A stretch of 64,000 bases of DNA from Rikenellaceae bacterium. GTDB taxonomy: Bacteria > Bacteroidota > Bacteroidia > Bacteroidales > Rikenellaceae. Location: the NCBI GenBank assembly GCA_015059845.1, contig SUZR01000003.1, positions 1-64,000 of the forward strand. The letters run 5' to 3'. How positions within the stretch are numbered: position 1 is the stretch's first letter; each line of letters opens with the position of its first letter. The notes beneath the pieces are model-generated. The model saw only the letters and a program-made list of their open reading frames with translations, did not search any database and was not told the DNA's origin. Below, piece by piece: positions 9,331 through 17,860 of the stretch. The translations under genes and the position numbers were made by a program.

Positions 9331-9537
9331 ATGAAAATAGTGAAAAGTATTATTTTATACTTTCTGTTGTTAATCGTTATGATTATTTGCGGAACTGCTG
9401 TTTTAAAGATATACGATTGGATATTAGGCTTGGACATCGATAATATTTGGACAGCAGGCTTCAAGGTCGGCTTTATTGCTTGGGGGCTTATGTTGATATA
9501 CGGATATTATCGCCACTTTAGAAACAGGAAAAGTTAA
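9331..9537 (+). CDS. small two-helix membrane protein, unknown function
   Basis: 68 residues with two hydrophobic stretches (IILYFLLLIVMIICGTAVL and an Ala/Gly/Ile-rich one near residues 41-59) and a basic C-terminus (RHFRNRKS), giving a likely hairpin in the inner membrane. No family is recognised. It sits 27 bases after trmB on the same strand and just before the strong palindromic terminator shared with rpsU. Codon use looks like its neighbours, so it is probably real. Confidence 0.6.
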   Translation: MKIVKSIILYFLLLIVMIICGTAVLKIYDWILGLDIDNIWTAGFKVGFIAWGLMLIYGYYRHFRNRKS

Positions 9538-9557
9538 TACAGAAGTCGTCACAAAAA

Positions 9558-9588
9558 AACGAGGTTCGAACAGTGTTCGAACCTCGTT
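9558..9588. terminator. bidirectional palindromic terminator
   Basis: A perfect 15-base inverted repeat (AACGAGGTTCGAACA and its complement) with one central base. A-rich sequence lies on the left and T-rich on the right, so it can terminate transcription from both sides, ending the small membrane gene (plus) and rpsU (minus). Confidence 0.85.
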
Positions 9589-9604
9589 TGATTTATTTGA
9601 GTTA

Positions 9605-9796
9605 TTACTCCTCCTGGCGGTAAGTGTGCTCAACGTAGATAGCGTGCTGCATCTGCTCGCGCTTTGCAATTGAGGGCTTTGTGAAGTACTGACGACGACG
9701 CAACTCCTTCAAAACACCTGTACGCTCATACTTACGCTTAAACTTCTTGAGGGCCTTCTCGATATTCTCTCCCTCCTTAACGGGCATAATAATCAT
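9605..9796 (-). CDS. rpsU: small ribosomal subunit protein bS21
   Basis: 63 residues, basic, with the bS21 pattern VKEGENIEKALKKFKRKYER followed by LKELRRRQYFTKPS. It sits at the platform of the 30S subunit near the 3' end of 16S rRNA; in Bacteroidota bS21 with bS18 and bS6 holds the anti-Shine-Dalgarno in a pocket. The start MIIMPV aligns with the usual MIVVPV beginning, so the first ATG is kept. In Flavobacterium rpsU is known to carry a strong Shine-Dalgarno for autoregulation; none is visible in the A/T-rich leader here. It is followed by the palindromic terminator. Confidence 0.93.
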   Translation of the reverse strand: MIIMPVKEGENIEKALKKFKRKYERTGVLKELRRRQYFTKPSIAKREQMQHAIYVEHTYRQEE

Positions 9797-9917
9797 AATC
9801 TTATTCTTTTTTTATTTTTGTTATTTTAATTTTCTTTTGTTTGCGGCTATAAGTGGCCAACTTTGCTGCGGGGTAAAGAACCTTGTTCCTCAATCCCAAA
9901 AAAAACGAAAAATCAAT

Positions 9918-11030
9918 CTACTCGGTGGCACGAGTGCCAAATCGAAGATACGGAGCCAAACGTTTGGCTTCCTCCTCGGATAATATGTTTTGCTCTATCA
10001 ACTCTTCGATTCTACTCCAACCTCCTTTCAATTGTCGTTGTTTAATAATTCGCCTCAGTGCCCGCGCCGACACATAAGGATGACGACCTAACTCTTTCGG
10101 ACCCGCAAAGTTAATATCAATTTTTGAAATAACGAAACTATCGCAACAAATTTTCGGCAAAATTTTCTCGAAATTGCTCTCTGTGACCGTTTTCAGCTCG
10201 GCAATTTGCTCCACGGAGTGGTATCCACCCAATAGATTTCGATATTTTACGATTTCCGCTGCGCTCTTCGGCCCTATGCCATCGATGGCAACCAACGCCG
10301 CCGAATCGGCCGAATTAATATCAATAAGGTTGGTTGCAAACTCTGGCAACTCACACTCAGGCGTTGGTTTATCATCCGTACAGACAATGGCAGCATCCAC
10401 AGAGAAGATGATATACGGAATAATCTTTTCTGCCATCTCCTCGCTCACCACATAGCAGCGGCGAAACTGCTCGGCCGAACGGATACCGCCACTCGCATCA
10501 CGATAGCGAAGAATAACATCTGCCTGCTTTGGAGAGAAGCCCCACAGCGCAAGATAGGCCGCCGATACGGTATCGAGAGAAAACCGCTCGGGCGTAAACG
10601 ATATCTTATTCTCGGAGATGGGATTACGAGGTATCGTGTTTTCACGAAATGCAGGGCGTGAATTACTCCGCTCGGTATATGGTCTGGGAGCGAGGGAATC
10701 GGCTATAATGATATATGGTTTTAGCAGAGTATACAACGAGTCGGTCATACCCGACACCTGCGTTAAATCCTCCTCTATACGATACACCTTACCATATCGT
10801 CGCCAGCGGACGATACCTGCTGCTACGGCTGTCGGAACGCCCGATTCTCGCAACTGCTCATACTCAAAACTATTTGGGTCAAAAGGCTGAAGCACAACCT
10901 CCTGCTCGCTCGATGTCATAAGCGCCGGCTTGTCTATCACATCAATTAAGATAGCCAGCATCAGAACTATCAATAACAACGGCAGCAGAGTCAGCACTCC
11001 ACGACGCTCCACCTGGTCAAATAGTTTCAT
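9918..11030 (-). CDS. helix-hairpin-helix DNA-binding protein (ComEA-like repeats), membrane anchored
   Basis: 370 residues. An N-terminal membrane anchor (TLLPLLLIVLMLAILIDVI) is followed by four helix-hairpin-helix-like regions: around residues 60-95 (PTAVAAGIVRWRRYGKVYR), 160-195, 235-270 (INSADSAALVAIDGIGPKSA) and 300-340. The third is a clear ComEA-type HhH with the GIGPKSA turn. In competent bacteria such domains bind DNA during uptake; in Bacteroidales the role of this larger protein is not established. It lies 10 bases after the UbiD-family gene on the same strand. The domain call is sure, the function is not. Confidence 0.8.
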   Translation of the reverse strand: MKLFDQVERRGVLTLLPLLLIVLMLAILIDVIDKPALMTSSEQEVVLQPFDPNSFEYEQLRESGVPTAVAAGIVRWRRYGKVYRIEEDLTQVSGMTDSLYTLLKPYIIIADSLAPRPYTERSNSRPAFRENTIPRNPISENKISFTPERFSLDTVSAAYLALWGFSPKQADVILRYRDASGGIRSAEQFRRCYVVSEEMAEKIIPYIIFSVDAAIVCTDDKPTPECELPEFATNLIDINSADSAALVAIDGIGPKSAAEIVKYRNLLGGYHSVEQIAELKTVTESNFEKILPKICCDSFVISKIDINFAGPKELGRHPYVSARALRRIIKQRQLKGGWSRIEELIEQNILSEEEAKRLAPYLRFGTRATE

Positions 11031-11040
11031 AACTTATGTT

Positions 11041-12894
11041 TTACCACTCAGCCTTGGCTGAGAGCCACAGTTTACGATAACGACGCGAGGGCGACTCAAT
11101 CATCTCGCCCAAGCCATACTCCGCCCAACGCTTGTCCACCATATGGATAGTTTCGGTCGAGGACATCACAACATTCGGGAAACGTGCAGGGTTATCCCCC
11201 ACCCCAGGGTGTTTGCTACGCGCGTCAAGCAACAGCTCGCCAGAGGGTAATATCTCCACATCGCGGCGTGGGTCGCTATTGGCCATAGCCAACCACAGAA
11301 GGTCATTTGCGGTCATCGCCCCAGCTGCTTGATAATCAAACAGAGCGATATACTTCATCCCGTCTATATTATTGTGCTTAAGATATGCCTTTACGTCAAC
11401 CTCTACGGGGCGGCTCTCCTCAGCAAAGAGCAACAGCAGACCATACTCCTCAACAAAGCGCGTGTCGAACAGCGCCACGCCACCACAAGGCTCAGCCGTA
11501 CGCGGTGCCACGATAGGCTCTATGGGCGAATTGATATCAATATCGGTAAGGTCAACAGCCAGTTTACCACCAAAGCCGCACGTTGCCGTCGCGTGGTCCA
11601 ACACATCCAAAATACCCTCTGCGCGAATCACATCACGCCTCACATCGGCACGGCGCAGCAGACGGCCCAGCATCGCAAACTCGCGGATATTATGCTCGGC
11701 CGAGGCGACCACCATATATTTATTAAACATCATCTGCCCCGCACCCCACAGCGACTGCGCCACCTTATGCGACTGGCCCTCATATCGTTTATCTATCGAC
11801 ACAACGGCCAGGTTGTGCGCCGTACCCTCGATAGGCATCCATAAATCGCGCACCTCAGGCTGCACGGCAAGTCGTATCGGAGCAAGGAAAATCTTCTCGG
11901 TAGCCTCAGCGATATAGGCATCCTCCTGCGGCGGCACGCCCACCACCGTAGCGGGATATATTGCATCGCGGCGATGCGTAATACAGGTAACGTGAAAACG
12001 AGGATATAAATCTTTCAGAGAGTAGAAACCCGTATGGTCGCCAAAATCGCCCTCCACAGCCTTCTCCTCCGCAGGGTCAACATAACCTTCGATAACGAAA
12101 TCACAATCAGCAGGAATACGAATATCGCACGTCAAGGCCTTCACCAGCTTCACGGGCTTCTGGCGCAGGAATCCCGCCAACAGATACTCGTCCATATTAT
12201 CGGGCATAGGAGCCGTAGCGGCATAGGTATATGCAGGGTCACCGCCCAAAGTCACCACAACGGGCATCTTTTGTCCCAGGCGTTTATAGGCATCGTAGTG
12301 ACGCGCACCCGTCTTATGGATGTGCCAATGCATACCCGTTGTGCGCTTATCAAAGCGCTGCATACGATACATACCGACATTGCGCATACCCGTCTCAGGG
12401 TCAACGGTGTTAACCATCGGCAGCGTTACAAACGCTCCGCCATCGCACTCCCACGAGTGTAGCAACGGCAGACGTTCCAAATCGACCTCATCGCCCTGCC
12501 ACACAACCTGCTGACACTCACCACGACCCGACATACTCTGCGGAAACCATTTAGCCACATCAGCCAGCAGCGGTAACATACGCATCTTCTCCCACAGCGA
12601 GCCCTTCGGAGAGAGAGCATCGCCAAGAAGTGCAGAGATTCTATCACCAATATCGTCAAGCGACTCCACACCCAGCGCCATCGCTATACGGCGAGAAGAG
12701 CCCATCATATTGGTTATGACAGGGAACTCCGTACCCGTATTTTCAAACAAGATAGCCTTGCCGCCACCCTCCGACTTTACCACGCGGTCGGTAATCTCGG
12801 CAATCTCAAAGCGGGTGCTGACGGGCGCTTTAACCCTTACCAGCTCCCCCTCGCGCTCCAAGCGGGCAATATATTCTCGCAGGTTTTTATACAT
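11041..12894 (-). CDS. UbiD family decarboxylase (menaquinone-type)
   Basis: A 617-residue UbiD-family enzyme. Members decarboxylate aromatic or unsaturated acids with prenylated FMN made by UbiX and are often assigned to menaquinone or ubiquinone synthesis. Visible family features are the N-terminal MYKNLREYIARLEREGELVRV, the central DCDFVIEGYVDPAEEKAVEG with conserved acidic residues, the LDHATATCGFGGKLAVDLT region and the C-terminal PSRRYRKLWLSAKAEW. It is longer than E. coli UbiD (about 497), as is common in Bacteroidota. No ubiX or other menaquinone gene is in view, so the substrate is inferred only. Five bases separate it from the upstream Gfo/Idh gene. Confidence 0.85.
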   Translation of the reverse strand: MYKNLREYIARLEREGELVRVKAPVSTRFEIAEITDRVVKSEGGGKAILFENTGTEFPVITNMMGSSRRIAMALGVESLDDIGDRISALLGDALSPKGSLWEKMRMLPLLADVAKWFPQSMSGRGECQQVVWQGDEVDLERLPLLHSWECDGGAFVTLPMVNTVDPETGMRNVGMYRMQRFDKRTTGMHWHIHKTGARHYDAYKRLGQKMPVVVTLGGDPAYTYAATAPMPDNMDEYLLAGFLRQKPVKLVKALTCDIRIPADCDFVIEGYVDPAEEKAVEGDFGDHTGFYSLKDLYPRFHVTCITHRRDAIYPATVVGVPPQEDAYIAEATEKIFLAPIRLAVQPEVRDLWMPIEGTAHNLAVVSIDKRYEGQSHKVAQSLWGAGQMMFNKYMVVASAEHNIREFAMLGRLLRRADVRRDVIRAEGILDVLDHATATCGFGGKLAVDLTDIDINSPIEPIVAPRTAEPCGGVALFDTRFVEEYGLLLLFAEESRPVEVDVKAYLKHNNIDGMKYIALFDYQAAGAMTANDLLWLAMANSDPRRDVEILPSGELLLDARSKHPGVGDNPARFPNVVMSSTETIHMVDKRWAEYGLGEMIESPSRRYRKLWLSAKAEW

Positions 12895-12899
12895 TATAT

Positions 12900-14210
12900 T
12901 TATTTTGTTTTCAGCGGCTCATACGGCACGCGATACTTTTCGTCAAGTGTAAGTATTGCTCCCTCGTGCATAGCCTTGTCCGCAAGCAATGCAAACTGCG
13001 TAGCGTAATATGACTCCTCCAGCACCTTCTCGGGCTGCTTGCCTGTAATTACGGCGTGGATAAAGGCCTCCAGCAGCTCCTTTGAGCCATCGGCCTCGGC
13101 ACCCACTGAACTCTCACCCGTAACCACCTTCACGTTAGCCATAATAGGCATACCCGGCGCCAATGCGCTGGTCTCGGCAGCCCACGACGTGCCGGCAAAT
13201 ACAGAGTTACTCATCACGCCATTCTCAATCTGCTCCACCAGCTGATGCATACCGCTACCCTTCGGTGCAGACTCATCGGTATAGTGCATACCCGTAACGA
13301 GGTCAATAGTACCCTTCGAGCCGAGAATCTGCTCACCCATACCGAAGTGCTTATTCGAGATGATTGACTCGAAGGTCATATTCACACCATTCGGATAGGT
13401 GAAGATAGCTGTAACACAGTCATATACATCACGCTTATCCACCTTATTCCAATGAATCAGGCTACCCGAGCCCATAACCTTCTCGGGCAACATACCCATA
13501 GCCCACGAGCCATTCTGCAGCTGGTGGCAGGCAAGCTCGGTCATCAGGCCACGCGAGTAGTCGCTATACAATCGCCAATTTATATGGCGCTCCAACTCGG
13601 GCGAGGGCACCTCACGTCGCCAGTCGTTATTGCGATACCAGTAATTTCTAACACCCACAACATCGCCAATCACGCCCTCGTGAATCATCTGCATAGCCTT
13701 GATATACTTGGGGTCAAACAGACGCTGCTGACCGATGAACAACACGCCACCCAGCTCCTTACGCAGGTTATAGACCTCCAGAGCCTCATCCAGCGTGAAG
13801 GCCATCGACTTCTCGCAGAATACGCGCTTACAGGCACGCAGTGCATCCATAGTCATACGGCCGTGCAGGTACAACGGGGTCGCAATAATCACGCCCTGCA
13901 CATTTTTATCCTCCAGCAGACGGCGGTAATCGTCATACTGCTTTGCCTGAGGGTAGTACTGCACTGCATCCTCCAGATGGGGTCGGTAGTTATCACACAA
14001 GGCAACAACCTCAACCTGAGGCATCTGCAACAGGTGATTGATATGGAACATACCGCGTGAGCCGGTACCAATAATACCTATACGGGCCTTCTCTCCACTC
14101 ACCTCCTGCTTGGCCTTCTCGCTACACGACTCCAACCACGGAAAGAGCGACAACACCGCTCCGGCAAATCCCATACGTCCACAATCGGACAGAAATTCTT
14201 TTCTATTCAT
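12900..14210 (-). CDS. Gfo/Idh/MocA family oxidoreductase with export signal
   Basis: 436 residues. The N-terminus MNRKEFLSDCGRMGFAGAVL resembles the twin-arginine-like or lipoprotein leaders found on secreted Bacteroidales members, with Cys at LESC about residue 29. A Rossmann fold follows with ARIGIIGTGSRGMFHINHLL near residue 42 and the nucleotide/catalytic motif EKSMAFT in place of the usual EKP. The C-terminal domain carries HQLQNGSWAMG. The family oxidises or reduces sugars and inositols with NAD(P). The YPTH-type motif of GH109 was not seen, so I do not call it a glycosidase. It is probably cotranscribed with the UbiD gene. Its substrate is unknown. Confidence 0.82.
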   Translation of the reverse strand: MNRKEFLSDCGRMGFAGAVLSLFPWLESCSEKAKQEVSGEKARIGIIGTGSRGMFHINHLLQMPQVEVVALCDNYRPHLEDAVQYYPQAKQYDDYRRLLEDKNVQGVIIATPLYLHGRMTMDALRACKRVFCEKSMAFTLDEALEVYNLRKELGGVLFIGQQRLFDPKYIKAMQMIHEGVIGDVVGVRNYWYRNNDWRREVPSPELERHINWRLYSDYSRGLMTELACHQLQNGSWAMGMLPEKVMGSGSLIHWNKVDKRDVYDCVTAIFTYPNGVNMTFESIISNKHFGMGEQILGSKGTIDLVTGMHYTDESAPKGSGMHQLVEQIENGVMSNSVFAGTSWAAETSALAPGMPIMANVKVVTGESSVGAEADGSKELLEAFIHAVITGKQPEKVLEESYYATQFALLADKAMHEGAILTLDEKYRVPYEPLKTK

Positions 14211-14265
14211 TTTATTTGGCGCTAATATATCTTTTATACTAATATTTAGGTAACCTGTTAATTAA

Positions 14266-14380
14266 GGCATACCCTGCGGCTTCCAGCCGCATATACAACT
14301 CCTACCCACCCCCTAAATCCCCCGCCTCAGGCAGGGGACTTTGGTCGCTACGCTCCAGAGGTTGCAGGACCAAAGGTTAT
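14266..14380 (-). repeat. intergenic repeat family 1, copy A
   Basis: About 115 bases in the gap between apbE and the Gfo/Idh gene, in reverse orientation to copies B (26.3 kb) and C (27.7 kb). Read on the minus strand it contains three hairpins in order: CTTTGGT...ACCAAAG, CCCCTGCCTGAGGCGGGG, and TGCGGCTGGAAGCCGCA. The third differs from copies B and C by a paired change (T-A instead of C-G), so the stem is kept. There is no coding potential. Confidence 0.85.
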
Positions 14381-14392
14381 AATAATATTTTT

Positions 14393-15256
14393 CTACAACT
14401 CACGACTCTCGGTCAAGCCTCCCTCGCGGCAATACAACTCCGTTACCCGATAGCCATCGTACTGCTTCATTATCTCCGTTCGCTCCGCACGTGGCGCAGC
14501 ATACAATGCCGTTGACAACACCTCAGCCACCAATGCAGAGCGTCCCTCAACCAGAATAAGCTCCTCGCCAGCAACAGTTCCGCCCGTACGAGGGTTGACA
14601 ATATGGTACTCCCCACGCGTAGTACGCCCCGAAACAGACATTGCACTATCGCAGAGATGCACCTCGCGGGCCATAACACCCGACACGCGTGTATGCTCCA
14701 CGCCTACCGGCCACCACTCACCATAAGGATGATGACCGATGGCTGCCACCGAGCTATTTCCAAAATTTATGACAGCCGACTCTACGCCTGCATCCGTAAC
14801 CATCTTACGCACGCGCTCCAGCGCAAAGCCTTTGGCAAAGCCTCCCATATCGAGTGCTACACCCGAGGAGGTATATCGCACCGTATGTTTATCGGGGTTA
14901 AGCATATAGCTCACCTGCCCCTTAACCGAAGTATCGGTGGCCACATCGAAGTATCCTGCCGTACCTCGCCGAAAAGCCTCGCACAGCTCAAGCGCTAAAA
15001 AAAGTTCGTCGTCAACCTCGACCTCCTGCGTTGCGGCACGGGTATTCAGCACGGCCAGCGGACTACGGCTATCGAAACGGTTGAAACGTCGCTCCATAGC
15101 CTTCACCTCCGCCTCAAGCTGCTGTGCCAACTCACGACCTGCGCACTCCTGCTGCCCCACGGCGACCATCTCAATACGTGTATGCATAGCATAAAACGAG
15201 ATGTAAGTCACGGGGTAAAGAGGATTCTTCGTGCTATATTGAAACTCCAGAGCCAC
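14393..15256 (-). CDS. apbE: FAD:protein FMN transferase (ApbE)
   Basis: Transfers FMN from FAD to Thr in target flavoproteins such as Nqr or Rnf subunits, outside the cytoplasmic membrane in most bacteria. The 287-residue protein has the ApbE motifs: AMERRFNRFD near residue 55, ALDMGGFAKGFALERV near residue 130 and VINFGNSSVAAIG near residue 160, then HIVNPRTGG. The start is a GTG two bases after the stop of the 77-residue gene, suggesting translational coupling. The ATG further in (15187) would cut the first strand. No lipoprotein or signal peptide is evident, which is unusual for a periplasmic ApbE. Nqr and Rnf are not in view. Confidence 0.88.
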   Translation of the reverse strand: MALEFQYSTKNPLYPVTYISFYAMHTRIEMVAVGQQECAGRELAQQLEAEVKAMERRFNRFDSRSPLAVLNTRAATQEVEVDDELFLALELCEAFRRGTAGYFDVATDTSVKGQVSYMLNPDKHTVRYTSSGVALDMGGFAKGFALERVRKMVTDAGVESAVINFGNSSVAAIGHHPYGEWWPVGVEHTRVSGVMAREVHLCDSAMSVSGRTTRGEYHIVNPRTGGTVAGEELILVEGRSALVAEVLSTALYAAPRAERTEIMKQYDGYRVTELYCREGGLTESREL

Positions 15257-15258
15257 GG

Positions 15259-15492
15259 CTATTTACCCATCAAGTGTCGCACGATACGCCAAGCAATACG
15301 CACAAGCAACAATAATCCGTAGAGCAGCAGAGATGTCACCACCACATACCCTATCTGGGTAAAAATTTCATACCACGGAGCCTGAAACTTAATTATAGCA
15401 GCCCAGTTAATGATGTTTGCCACGACAAAGCACGCCAACCAAATCTTCAGTTCACGACGCTTCACGGCGGCTGTAATAACGGTATCCTTCAT
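15259..15492 (-). CDS. small membrane protein, unknown
   Basis: 77 residues with two predicted membrane helices (IWLACFVVANIINWAAIIKF and YVVVTSLLLYGLLLLVRIAW) and basic ends. It lies between the DUF1080 gene and apbE, 12 bases after the former and 2 before the latter, so it is likely translated as part of one operon. I recognise no named family. The tight coupling to apbE suggests a small anchor or accessory protein, but that is inference. Confidence 0.65.
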   Translation of the reverse strand: MKDTVITAAVKRRELKIWLACFVVANIINWAAIIKFQAPWYEIFTQIGYVVVTSLLLYGLLLLVRIAWRIVRHLMGK

Positions 15493-15504
15493 ATTTAACT
15501 GTTA

Positions 15505-16827
15505 TTATCGTTTATTCAACTCCTTGATTTTCAAGTTGCGGTAATAGACCAAATCGTTATGGTCCTGCAAAAGAATATGTCCGCCATCGCCACCGGCAAA
15601 GTTCTTCACCTCGGCAAACTTACTGTGCGATAGCAACGTCTGCCACATATCCCCCGCCTTCTCATACGAAAGAATCTTCACGCCATTGAGCCAATGCTCA
15701 ACCTTATTGCCACGCACCACGATACGAGCCGTATTCCATCCATAATGGTCGGCTATCTTCCAGCCCTGCGCGGGGATAATATCGTAGAGCGAGCCAAGAC
15801 GGCGATTACCCTTAAAGCCCTTCTTTGCATCGGGGTGGTTATCGTCGTCCAGAATCTGGAACTCGCAGCCAACGCTGCCATTCTCCGAGATAAAATATTT
15901 TATGCCGCTATTTGCACCCTTCGTAAGTTTGAAATCAACCGAAAGCTCAAAGTCGTGATACTTCTTCTCTGTGATGATATCGCCAGCGCCCGACTGAGCA
16001 TTGATAATCAGCTCGCCATCCTTCACAGCCCAACCCTTCGACATATCGTTCTTGGGGTCGCGACTCTTCCAGCCCTGCATATCCTCTCCGTTCCAGAGTA
16101 GTGTCCACCCCTCAGCCGCCTCACGTGCCGAGAGGTAGTTGGCAACGTGGTTTACCTGTGGGATAGAGCCAATCTCAGGCGATAGCTCCTGTTCCAAATC
16201 TGTGGTTTTGATGAAGATATTTCGCCAGCTTACACGGCGACCTATGAGAGATGTGTTTTTGCCAATCTCGTGTACCTGCAAGGCGATAAAACCCTTTGCA
16301 TCGGCATCGTCAATCATATCCACCGTAGGCTTGCCGTTGAGCCACACCCTGATATGATTTCCAACAGCCTCCACACGCACCTTATTCCACTCACCCACAA
16401 GGTAGTTGCGCTCAATCTGCGGCTGATTATAGAGCCAGCCACGGCGCTGCTCGTCGTATATAAAAGCGGTTGTGGCGGGAGAATCTATCTCAAACTGATA
16501 GCCATACACAACGCCATCGCGGTAATCCTTATCCGAGTGGCTGCGAAGCTGCACGCCTGAGTTCACACCCTCGTCGGCCTTGAACTCAAACTCCAGAATA
16601 AAATCACCATACTCGGCCTTCGTTGCAAGGAATGTATTAGGCTGTCCCTTGGTGCAGAGGCCTACGATAGCCCCATCCTCAACCTTATATTGAGCCTTAC
16701 CGCCCAACTTTGTCCAGCCACTGAGATTACGGCCATTAAATAGAGCCGTCCACCCCTCACGCTCCTGAGCCTGCGATGTGCACAGCATAGACAAGGTGCA
16801 CAACAGCAATAAAATAGATTTCTTCAT
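15505..16827 (-). CDS. secreted protein with two DUF1080 domains (3-keto-disaccharide hydrolase family)
   Basis: 440 residues with a classical signal peptide ending near TSQA. Two copies of the DUF1080 beta-sandwich follow: residues 25-210 (WTALFNGRNLSGWTKLGG) and 240-438 (WTLLWNGEDMQGWKSRDP). Each repeat has the NSGVQLRS or NSGIKYFIS strand typical of this concanavalin-like fold. Some DUF1080 proteins hydrolyse 3-keto-glycosides formed by Gfo/Idh oxidoreductases. A Gfo/Idh gene lies 1.3 kb downstream on the same strand, which would fit such a two-step pathway, though repeat A and apbE lie between them. Confidence 0.85.
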   Translation of the reverse strand: MKKSILLLLCTLSMLCTSQAQEREGWTALFNGRNLSGWTKLGGKAQYKVEDGAIVGLCTKGQPNTFLATKAEYGDFILEFEFKADEGVNSGVQLRSHSDKDYRDGVVYGYQFEIDSPATTAFIYDEQRRGWLYNQPQIERNYLVGEWNKVRVEAVGNHIRVWLNGKPTVDMIDDADAKGFIALQVHEIGKNTSLIGRRVSWRNIFIKTTDLEQELSPEIGSIPQVNHVANYLSAREAAEGWTLLWNGEDMQGWKSRDPKNDMSKGWAVKDGELIINAQSGAGDIITEKKYHDFELSVDFKLTKGANSGIKYFISENGSVGCEFQILDDDNHPDAKKGFKGNRRLGSLYDIIPAQGWKIADHYGWNTARIVVRGNKVEHWLNGVKILSYEKAGDMWQTLLSHSKFAEVKNFAGGDGGHILLQDHNDLVYYRNLKIKELNKR

Positions 16828-16870
16828 CTTCTAAAAGTCAAAATTTCGACGAAGCGGGTCGCCGTTATAG

Positions 16871-17836
16871 CTACAACTTAATATCGTAAATCTGTATTAC
16901 GCCCTCCAGCTGCCCTGCCTCGTTGGTCACCAACAACGAGTTAACCTTGTGGCGAGTCATCATCTTCTCGGCCTCGATAAGTTTGGCGTGGGCACTGATA
17001 GTCTTGGGCGAGCGTGTTGCGATGTCGATAGCCTTGATGTTGAAGAAGTCGCTCTGGCGGCTCTCCATTGCACGGCGCAGGTCGCCATCGGTAACAATAC
17101 CCTCAATGCTATCCTCATCGCAGATGATAATCAAGCCCAAGCCACCGCGGGTCATAGCGTGAATCATCTCCGTTGATGTGCAATCCATACCGACAACGGG
17201 GAGGTCACTCTTACGCATCACATTACCTACGGTCATAAGCAGACGACGACCCAGACTGCCACCCGGATGCAGACGCGCAAAATCCATCGAGGTGAACTCA
17301 CGAGCCTTCATCAGCGCAATAGCCAGCGCATCACCCAGCGCCAACTGCGCCGTAGTAGAAGATGTGGGGGCAAGGTGGAGAATACAAGCCTCCTCCTTAA
17401 CACCTGTATCGAGGTGAATATCCGAATTCTTTGCCAATGTTGACTCGGCATTGGCGGTAATAGAAATCAGAACATTATGATTCGAGTGAATGAACGGCAC
17501 AATCTTTAGCACCTCGTCCGTCTCACCCGAATGAGAGAGTGCCAGCACAACATCCTCGGGCGAAATCATACCCAAATCACCGTGAAAAGCCTCGCCAGGG
17601 TGGAGATAGAAGCTCGGTGTACCCGTACTTGCCAGCGTAGCGGCAATCTTACGGCCTACAAGACCCGACTTACCCATACCTGTGATGATAACCTTACCGC
17701 GGCAAGCCAAGATACTATTTACCGCCCCGATGAACTCATCGCCGAGCAGGTTTGCCATATTATTTAGAGCCTCGGCCTCAACCGCGAGTGTGCGGCGAGC
17801 CAAATCGAGAATCTCTTGAGAAGTTAATGTACTCAT
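16871..17836 (-). CDS. kdsD: arabinose-5-phosphate isomerase (KpsF/GutQ family)
   Basis: Converts ribulose-5-phosphate to arabinose-5-phosphate, the first step to Kdo of lipopolysaccharide. The 321 residues hold an N-terminal SIS domain (VIITGMGKSGLVGRKIAATL, then LALSHSGETDE) and two C-terminal CBS domains from about residue 205 (VTDGDLRRAME; MTRHKVNSLLV). The length is normal for the family. kdsA and kdsB follow upstream on the same strand with short gaps, which makes the Kdo role firm. The phosphatase gene kdsC is not in this cluster. Confidence 0.94.
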   Translation of the reverse strand: MSTLTSQEILDLARRTLAVEAEALNNMANLLGDEFIGAVNSILACRGKVIITGMGKSGLVGRKIAATLASTGTPSFYLHPGEAFHGDLGMISPEDVVLALSHSGETDEVLKIVPFIHSNHNVLISITANAESTLAKNSDIHLDTGVKEEACILHLAPTSSTTAQLALGDALAIALMKAREFTSMDFARLHPGGSLGRRLLMTVGNVMRKSDLPVVGMDCTSTEMIHAMTRGGLGLIIICDEDSIEGIVTDGDLRRAMESRQSDFFNIKAIDIATRSPKTISAHAKLIEAEKMMTRHKVNSLLVTNEAGQLEGVIQIYDIKL

Positions 17837-17860
17837 ATTTAGGTTTTACTTTTTCTGTTA

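Noticed and set aside
9558-9588. tRNA gene because of GGTTCGAACC
   Set aside because: No acceptor, D or anticodon arm surrounds it; the sequence is a perfect palindrome between convergent genes.
12900-14210. GH109 glycosidase assignment for the Gfo/Idh protein
   Set aside because: The YPTH-type motif expected for GH109 is not found; a general Gfo/Idh oxidoreductase fits better.
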